Source of the DNA: Anthonomus grandis grandis
Taxonomy: Eukaryota; Arthropoda; Insecta; Coleoptera; Curculionidae
DNA: 64,000 nt
Assembly (NCBI RefSeq): GCF_022605725.1
Contig: NC_065549.1
Location: 38,765,690 to 38,829,689 of the forward strand
Reading direction: 5' to 3'
Within the stretch, counting starts at the first letter, position 1. The number at the start of each line of letters is the position of its first letter. Below the pieces are notes generated by a model that had not been told where the DNA came from, did not search any database, and worked only from the letters and a program-made list of their open reading frames with translations. The position numbers and the translations under genes are program-made. Below are positions 56,455-64,000 of the stretch, one piece after another.

Positions 56455-57883
56455 TGTTTACGGCTAACATATACAGGGTATCTTACGACGAATAGATGCG
56501 ATCGATATCTCAGAAACTAATTTTTCAAAAATTTTGAAAATTTGGCAACATATCACAGTCAAGGGGGGCCACACAACTAAAATATTTTGACAGTTGTGAC
56601 GTTTCCGGTTATACCGGAAGTAGGTGTCAACTTCGTTATTTTAAATGGAACATCTTGTATATTTTTACATTTTTGGCTTCCACGTGGAATTCTAGGTATA
56701 TTTTGTATATAATGTCCTATACCTAAGTGTAACCGTTTTTGACATATTTTTAATTTCATGTGAAAAACTATGTTTATAAGCCCTAACATAATTGCCGATT
56801 ACTCCCTTTTAGTAGCCTTTATTTATTGGTTAGTTTCGGTTTTATTTTAAAGGAAGGACCACTTTAAAAGACTATTTTAATATTTAGCTTAAAAAAAGAT
56901 TTAGAGGGGTCAAAAACTAGCATTAAAAATTAAAATGAAAAGATCATTAAAAGTCAAGTTTTTTAAATGGAAACCCCTTATTTTTATAATTTTTTCATAA
57001 AGATAATTAAAAATAAGGTTAACTTTATATAAGGTTATCTAATCCAAAAATTGATAATTTCCGATCATCAACAATCCTTGATCCGAACACGGGTCAAGGA
57101 TTCTTGATTAGCTGACCATGACGGTTGTCATAGCAACCGCTACAAGCAACAGTAAGATAATGGATTATAACAGAAATGTACACTTTTTAATTAAATTATA
57201 CATTAAATTACACTTTTACGAAGAAAACTTAAATAGCAAGTCACTTATAAATTTAATGCATATAATTCGTTCGCTATATTCGAGTGAACGCTGGTTCTGG
57301 TTTCGGTTAACCGAAGTGATACCAACCGTATTCGTTTTACATTTAATGACGTCATTGTTTACTTTTGGTCTGTCATATCTCGAACCAGACCGGCGAGGTG
57401 GTTATCCGATTTGATTTGGATTTGTTTGTAAACACGAGATAAAAGACAAAATTGTTTTTATTGATAACATTTTTTTATTTGAACTTGAATATACACAATA
57501 AGATCCACTAGGTCTACTAGCGTCTGCGGAACCACCGTTCCTTGTGCCGCTGGCGCTCGCTCTCGCGGCAGAGCATAGCCGATGTTGCCGCTTTCATCAA
57601 AGATATCATATTTTATGATTAAAACGCATTCTGGGTGAGCCGTTATGCATGCATGTGCTCGCTCGCAGTCTCGCAGACTCGCACTTCTCGCTCGAGGATT
57701 TTTCGGAAGCAGGAGGCAGGAAGTATTGATATAAAGTGATTTTGGCGCGCAGAGTGTTTTTGAATGCGATAAAGAAAAATTATTAGTCGAGGTACAGTTT
57801 TTTTGCTTGGGTAGGTTTGATAAATAAAGGTAATTTTTGATTTTTATTTATTCATATTAAGTAGGTTATACAACGGTGATAAT
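56455..57883. other. 3' flank of the host gene and upstream region of the zinc-finger gene
   Basis: 56470-56670 may be a small repeat (ACAGGGTATCTTACGACG to AAATGGAACATCTTGTAT, ends resembling those of Tc1-like MITEs). A 13-bp-arm hairpin AATCCTTGATCCG lies at 57073-57102. A GC-rich stretch rich in CGCTCGC (about 57520-57700) looks like a promoter of the zinc-finger gene. No coding domain. Confidence 0.4.
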
Positions 57884-58138
57884 ATGGGCTCCAAACCCAA
57901 TAAATTATGTACAGTTTGTAATCGCTTGTTTACAAGAACCACTCATTTACGAGTGCATGTCAAGAAATTTCATCCGGAGTTACGGGAAGAGATAGCTCCT
58001 CATTTAAGAATTAGAACTGACAATTTTAAATGTTTGCATCGTGAAGAAGTGTTTACGATCAGAAATCGTTGGAAACAACATTTAAAAACGCATAGAAGTA
58101 AGAATAACGACGTAAATATTATTAGGGTTCCGGTTTAA
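57884..58138 (+). CDS. Small C2H2 zinc-finger protein
   Basis: 84 codons from ATG (context ATAATATGG) to TAA. LCTVCNRLFTRTTHLRVHVK with KFH is a classical C2H2 finger (Cys-x2-Cys-x12-His-x4-His). A second finger-like unit FKCLHREEVFTIRNRWKQHL with KTH lacks the second cysteine and may not bind zinc. The protein is short and may be one exon of a larger gene. Upstream GC-rich DNA and a possible intron acceptor near 57835 fit a host gene. A Tc1-type element begins only 38 bp after the stop, so its 3' UTR is likely interrupted. It could equally be a relic of a multicopy gene. Confidence 0.5.
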   Translation: MGSKPNKLCTVCNRLFTRTTHLRVHVKKFHPELREEIAPHLRIRTDNFKCLHREEVFTIRNRWKQHLKTHRSKNNDVNIIRVPV

Positions 58139-58176
58139 TAATATTAATATATTAAAATAGCAAATTGTATTATGTA

Positions 58177-61100
58177 CAGTCGGCAAATTTGAAAATGTCC
58201 CTCGCATCTGCTCTCGGACTTCGTTGCCTTACAATTTGGCAACATGGCTTTTGACTGAAAGGGGTAGCGTACGGCGGGCGGTAGGGTGCAGAGTATCGAT
58301 CGAGTTTAGTCGTGTATAAATAGGCAGGGGTGACGGATCTCATTTTTCAGTAGAAGGGGTTTTTGCAATGGGACGTTTTGAATATTTTTGTGGCTGTGTA
58401 AGCTGATATTAAAAAAATCAATCAGTTTGTTTTTCTTCCTTATGTAAAGTTTTTAAGACAACGCGCTATAGTGTTTTATACGTTGGCTAAATGCGCTTTT
58501 CAAAATTCTGTTTGGTTCATCACTTTTGAGAAATTACCTTCAGTTATTTTTTTATTGGGACACTATATTTTATAACTCCAAATTATTATTATTTTGCTTT
58601 TTCTTGATCTTTCCCAACCTATATTTTTGTTGTCAAATGCTGGTTGTTGTCAAAAAAAATAGAAACAAAAATCGTTTTTACTTTTTTATGCATTACATAA
58701 AAATCCTAATCGATGTTTTCTTTGAATTTTTTTTAATCAAAGTATTACTTTATATTACTCACCCAACATTTGAAAAATAAAATGCAACTTAAATAAATCC
58801 AAACTTTAAATTGTTTTTTACTTTTAAAGTGTGCGTTATTGTATAAAATAATATAATTAAAAAAATACCTATTTGTTTTTTTATTTTTAAATATATGGCG
58901 TGTATTTAAAAATAAGTAAACAAACAGATATAATTCTATGATAAAATAATAGTTTTTTTAATTCTGGCAGCAACCAGTAAGTGTAAACCAAAATATAGGT
59001 AATCATAAAAAAAAAGAAACATAATAAGAGAAACTTTAACTGCTACAGCAGAAACGATAGGTATATGTTGTATATGTTGAGATTTTTCTCTTTCATCCTG
59101 TGTCTAGGAAATGAAAAACGCGAACTCAAACCTGTTTAAGGCATTAAAGGTTTCATAAAAAAGAGCGCGCTATAGTTAGCACCGCCTCCTAGCATTAATA
59201 ACGTAATACGAGCTGAGATACTACCAAAACTACTTATTTTGGAATACCCTGTACCATAATATGGGAAAAAAATTAAGATTTTTGTTTCTTTTTCCTCATA
59301 TTTTATTTATAAGTATACCTATATAAAAATACAGGGTGTAGAACTCGTTAAAAGAAGTTGGTTGATATACCAAAAATTGCCTATACTCGTATAGTAAAAG
59401 TTGCATATTAAGCAAGTTAGTTTGCGTTATTGAAATTTTTTTTACTCATTATCAAGTTAAGTGGATATTGTTTTTACAAAAACTGTTCAAAATTGTCCCC
59501 ACTTGTTCGATTAACCCAAAATGTTGTTCGGCAAATCCATATTTTAAATTGTTTATGTCTATATTTTGGTAAGAGGTAGAAAAAAATCTATGTGGTTCTC
59601 ATGAGTAAAGCACACTTTTTTACTGAAGTAATGAATAAAGTAATATTTCCGTTTGTAAATAAGGCACTCTTGTGATTTCTTCTTAGATAAAAAACTATTT
59701 TTTATATATTTTTTTATTGAAGCAAAGTTAACTTAATTACTAAACTTTAATTGTAGTAGTCCCGTATCTTTTTTTATTTACTTTTTTTATATTTTTTATA
59801 AAACGTATAAGTAATGGATCAAAGGTCAGTTTCAAAGCGAAAATTTTATTTCCTATTTAATGACAAATTACAGTTCTTTAAGTATAACATCTTAATAACA
59901 ATTAATAACATTCAACACTACTCCTCTAACAAGCTTTAGTAAGTATAATTACAATTTAAATCTACAATAAAAATACTTTTTTATTTAAACTTTTAAATAT
60001 CCTATGTATTGTGTTTTTTTCGAAACTTACACCTTTTTTTTTTAAATAATAATTATTTAATATCACAGGGTGCATTTGGTGTTGGTATGGCTTCTTAATT
60101 CATATTTGGTATAAAAACCATTTGCGTCAATGCATTGTTGCAGCCTTTTCCGCATTAATCCCGCGTAATTACTAAAATCGGGTCTCCCTCTGAAAGATTC
60201 CCAAACTCTTTGAGCGTGGGCTAGTAACGTTTCCTTCGATCTAATTTGGCCCTGATTAAAAGTATCCCAAGAATTCACCATTTCAGCCCACAAATTTTCG
60301 ATGGGGTTTAAGTCGGGGCTTCTGGATGGCCATGGAATTAAATTAAATTCTGGATGTTCCTCAAACCATGTTCTCGCCATACGGAAGGTATGAATTGGAC
60401 AATTATCGTGCATAAAGGATATTGGTCCAGCCGGATATAATATTCTGTATGAAAACAGAAAAGAATTTTCCAAAATATCCACGTAGTCCACGGAATTCAT
60501 TTGGGGTGGCGTGGTTACCAGCATTCCGGGTCCATTTTGGGTCATCCAACCCCATAATGACAATGTTATTCTCCCGCTTTTTTCAGTTTCTTGGAGATAA
60601 TGGGAATCATATCTGGTACTTGTAGGTCTCCACACTAATTGATGGGCCCTTATGTCCGAAGAAAACGTTTTTTCGTCGGTAAATACCACATTTGACCAGT
60701 CTCGGTCAATATTTTCTTGAGCAAACCTAAGCCTTCGCTCTGCGTTGTCGACCGTTAATTTGGCCTTTTTGGCTGGTCGTCTACAATTTATTCCAGCTGA
60801 ACGAAGAGTACTCCTAATTGTTTGCATACTAACATCCAAGTTCATGGTTTCTTTGACCACCCGGCTATTTGTGAAAGGGTTATTTCTTACTTGGGTAACA
60901 ATAGCGTCTCTCATATTTTCGATCAATACAGGTTTCCTTCCAGGATGTTGTCTGATTTCTACATGCCCTTCTACCTCTTGACGTTAGATCCAGCGTCTAA
61001 CTTGTTTGACCTGTTTAAAAGCAAATGCAGTAATTAGTATTAATTAATTAAATAGTATATCTATTATACTATTAGGTTAGTGACAACAGTTTAGCAAAGG

Positions 61101-63042
61101 GGTGGCCTATAGGTATAGATAAAAAATAGCAGTAAATATTTTATTATTAAGAATAAGTTAATAAAGTAGGTACTAAAAAAGCAATAACAGCGTCTCTTAA
61201 CAATAATATAATTTTATATTATTTGTTGGTGTTTTTTTAAAACATTCAAAGCGTTACGTCAAAATATATTTCTATGACAACTTTTTTTAATATATGGTGA
61301 AAAGCTTTCATAATAAGCTTTCTTTAATATATGGTGAAAAGTTTTCAAAGTGAAAATATTTCAGATTAAAATGTTTGCTATGACTTTTATAAAACCTTCA
61401 TATTTAAAAATAACAACCGGCGCGAAGAGACAAAATTATTTTAAATTATAATAAAAGCAGGCTATAGAATTCTTCTCTTCTTTTTCGTAAATTACCTATG
61501 TCAAAGCTCACTTATGTCAATGCTCAGTCTAATATCGTAAAATGCATATACATATGTATCATATTACTAAATCGAATAAATATAATTAACGAGGTAAAGC
61601 TTAAATTTGGCATAAAAAAACCCATTCACAGGTATAATAATAAATACAATAATAATACAGATATAAAAATATACTAGATGGATACAAATAATGCGGTAAA
61701 TAGGTAGTGGATTGGCTGATGGTGCGTTTTGGACTAAATATTATTTTAATAAACATTTTTAATAGGGCCACTCCCGTTAACCCTCAACTGGTGCAGTAGT
61801 GAGTCAGATACTAAATTTAAAATTCAAAATATCGCCAATCTATACTACATTCGACTACCGTTTTTGAAAAACCTTTAAACCCATTAATACTTTTTTTAGG
61901 GTATGGTACTGCATTAAATTTATTTATTATCTAAAAAAAAACTATACCTTCGTTTTTTAAATATTTAGAAAAAACTTGAATGTTTTCAAGATATCGCGTT
62001 GCAACACTTTAAAAAACTCACCCTGTATAAGGGTTGCTTGGATTAAAAAAATATTACCTCAAAAAAAACAATCAATCATATGTAAACTGATTTTACTTTA
62101 AAAATAAAACAAAAACATATTTTTTTTTTGATAGACCCAATAACACGTATATTTTTCTTTGTTAAAAAATATAGATAAGTTTTATAACTTTTTTAGATAT
62201 CTATCGATAAATTAAACTTAAGATATTTAATTTTCAGCTATTTTTCTAAATAAAAAATTTAATGAAAAAATTATAAATTACCCTCGAAATCACTCCTATT
62301 TGAATAGATTCCCGGGACGATGAGATAAAAATTTTCGTTTTTGATCTATTGAATTTATTAGCTTATTTCGGGATATCAAAAAAAGTTGGTTCCATATAAA
62401 AACAAACCTTTTTTTTTAATGAAAATTAAAGAGAATTTTTGAAGATTTTTGACAAATTTCATAGTTTAGTTTAAATAGATTTTACCTAACAAAAAATTTA
62501 AACGAAATGCATACAAAAAAAACTTACTGAAAGATTCGTAGCCATTGCTATTTCTCGTAAGGTGGCACCCATTTCATGCATAACAATAATTCTAGTACGA
62601 ATTTTATGATACTCTCCCTCTGTCCAGGCAATCTTGGCAATATGAAAAAATATTACATAAAACACTTTAAAAAAATTAAAAAATTAAGCACGTAAATAGA
62701 CTCGAGGCACTTATAAACACAAAAGACAGTACAATACTACTTACCATCAAATTTATTTATAATTACCACCTTTAAATTACACTTTACCTGCATCCCCGTT
62801 CCGCCAATTAATATGGAAAAACCCTCCTTAAAAATAGATTTTAAAATTTACAATGGTACCTTACACACAATGTTATAATGGGATCGATCGCAAAAGCTGC
62901 CCCCGCATCAGCCCCCGTTACTTATTTTCGAAAAATGCCGCTATACTTTCTTCATTCATACAGTGTAGCCAAATTGTGCTTAAATTACTTGTAAATGGGT
63001 AAAGAGCCACGGAGCGAGGGACATTTTCAATTTTGTTGACTG
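58177..63042 (-). mobile_element. 4.87-kb Tc1-type element
   Basis: The ends are CAGTCGGCAAATTTGAAAAT at 58177 and, reversed from 63042, CAGTCAACAAAATTGAAAAT, both followed by GTCCCTCGC (about 29 bp). TA flanks at 58175-58176 and 63043-63044. It is much longer than usual for Tc1, with long AT-rich arms (58500-60000 and 61080-62500) in which I see no other gene. Fragments such as ACAGGGTGTAGAACTCGTT (59332) and ACTCACCCTGTAT (62020) hint at small nested repeats. Confidence 0.85.
60063..62747 (-). pseudogene. Tc1-type transposase with two introns and one stop
   Basis: Proposed exons: ATG at 62747-62745 before GTAAGT; 62632-62528 reading IAWTEGEYHKIRTRIIVMHE and MGATLREIAMATNLS before GTAAGT; and 61010-60063 after TTTTAAACAG. 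Phases agree (all 0). The last exon starts VKQVRRWI then TAA (about 60986), then RQEVEGHVEIRQHPGRKPVL. After this stop the frame is open for about 300 residues: FTNSRVVKETMNLDVSMQTI, NVVFTDEKTF (D), SFMHDNCPIHT (D), SRSPDLNPIENLWAEMV (E), a DD34E triad. It is the best preserved transposase of the window. Only the TAA is a clear defect. Confidence 0.85.
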
Positions 63043-63044
63043 TA

Positions 63045-64000
63045 CCTTTATAGTATATACATAAAAGGTGTGTAATGCTGTGCCTAATTAATATCTATAT
63101 AGAATGTTAAATTGAAAATCCTAAAAATTAGCAATATAAAGGTTAATGGTTACATTCAGAAAAATGCAATATGTTTTTACCATCTTTAGAATCCTGCACA
63201 GTTTTCTAGTCATAGCAAGCACAATTTTCAACACATTTATCTTATAAATGGTTGAATAAAATAATGGCATGTGATTTTATTACATTATGAGTTCATTGAA
63301 ATCGTAGTAGGTACCTTTATCAATTCTTAACTCATTTTAGGGGTCTATTTAATAGTAGTGCAATCAAAAGTAAACGTTTTTTGAAGAAAATTTTAAGAGG
63401 AGAGGCATTGTATAGTATTTTTATTTTTTAAAGGAAAAAAATGCGGAAAAATTAAGGTTTTTGCGTGAAAACGAAAAAAAGTAATGAATAAAGTTAATAT
63501 TCCCAGTACGCGGCTCAAAAGACACTAACCCAACCGATGGGAGGCTCCAACCCACGGTCGATATCCGTTTTGAGATCCAACTCTAAAATCAAGTCTCACT
63601 CCAACCCAGGCGCGCCGCGCCCCCTTACCCCAAACCCGTTAGAATGAACAAAACATTTTTGCGCTTCGCTTGTCACTAATGTCACTATAACCAATAGAAA
63701 GTCCCAACACACTGAAATTATTACTACGCGTCGAAAAATAGTTCCAGATTAAAATCATTAATATTATAATAAAAAATTAAAATTCCTCATTTTTTCTTTT
63801 TGGTTTTTCTTTTCTAAATTAGGTACTCATCATATTAATTAATTGTGTAATGTAATTCCGATTGCACTAATGTTAAATGTCAACCATTTTAGTATATAAG
63901 GAAGGACAACTATTTAACATTAATAACCAAAACTGAAAAATCCATATAAATTAGGTATAGGTACTTAAAAAGGTACATAATGTCCTATTACTGTACCCTG
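63045..64000. other. Right end of the window, no gene recognised
   Basis: AT-rich to about 63480. Then a GC-rich block (63500-63660, with GGCGCGCCGCGCCCCC) that could be a promoter or repeat. No coding domain seen. Confidence 0.35.

Overview
The window looks like nuclear DNA of an insect. Overall it is AT-rich, with GT-AG introns of 50-100 bp, HSE/TATA promoter architecture and a mixture of Tc1/mariner, piggyBac, hAT, Harbinger, BEL/Pao, Jockey-type and RTE-type elements. The repeat mix would suit a beetle with a large genome, but that is an impression and not a measurement.

The backbone is the 3' part of one host gene on the + strand. Six exons (12081-12265, 12349-12615, 12713-12899, 12964-13085, 45508-45571, 56189-56454) join with consistent splice phases into the end of a single-pass membrane protein I do not recognise. 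Two of its introns are very large (about 32.4 kb and 10.6 kb) and hold most of the window's transposons. A second, small host-like gene is a C2H2 zinc-finger ORF at 57884-58138.

Layout. 1-834: Harbinger (HARBI1-type) transposase, cut by the window edge. 1915-10235: a hAT element with a heat-shock-like promoter, split by a BEL/Pao LTR retrotransposon (3451-9309). The BEL copy has identical 225-bp LTRs, a 5-bp target duplication, and about 3.7 kb of its interior inverted between two CCGG sites, one of them inside the tRNA primer-binding site. 10985-11935: Jockey-type remnant. 13086-45507 (giant intron): RNase H remnant, two DUF4817 Tc1/mariner elements, an RTE-like LINE, another DUF4817 transposase, a piggyBac split by a foldback element, a Tc1 element whose left terminal repeat is split by a 977-bp element, an IS630-like element containing a deleted Tc1 element, and a 9.4-kb element (34297-43739). 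That last element carries a THAP/P-like gene, a second unfamiliar gene and repeated CCTCGGAGTTGAC boxes. 45572-56188 (second large intron): Tc1, LINE fragments, a nearly complete Jockey-type LINE, mariner, and a Tc1/DUF4817 element inserted in an RTE-like LINE. 58177-63042: a 4.9-kb Tc1-type element with a three-exon transposase carrying one visible stop.

Almost every transposon gene is damaged, so few if any can act on their own. The most unusual objects are the 9.4-kb two-gene THAP element with its repeated boxes, the internally inverted BEL copy, and the hAT element with an apparent heat-shock promoter. All family calls come from reading motifs by eye. No search was run.
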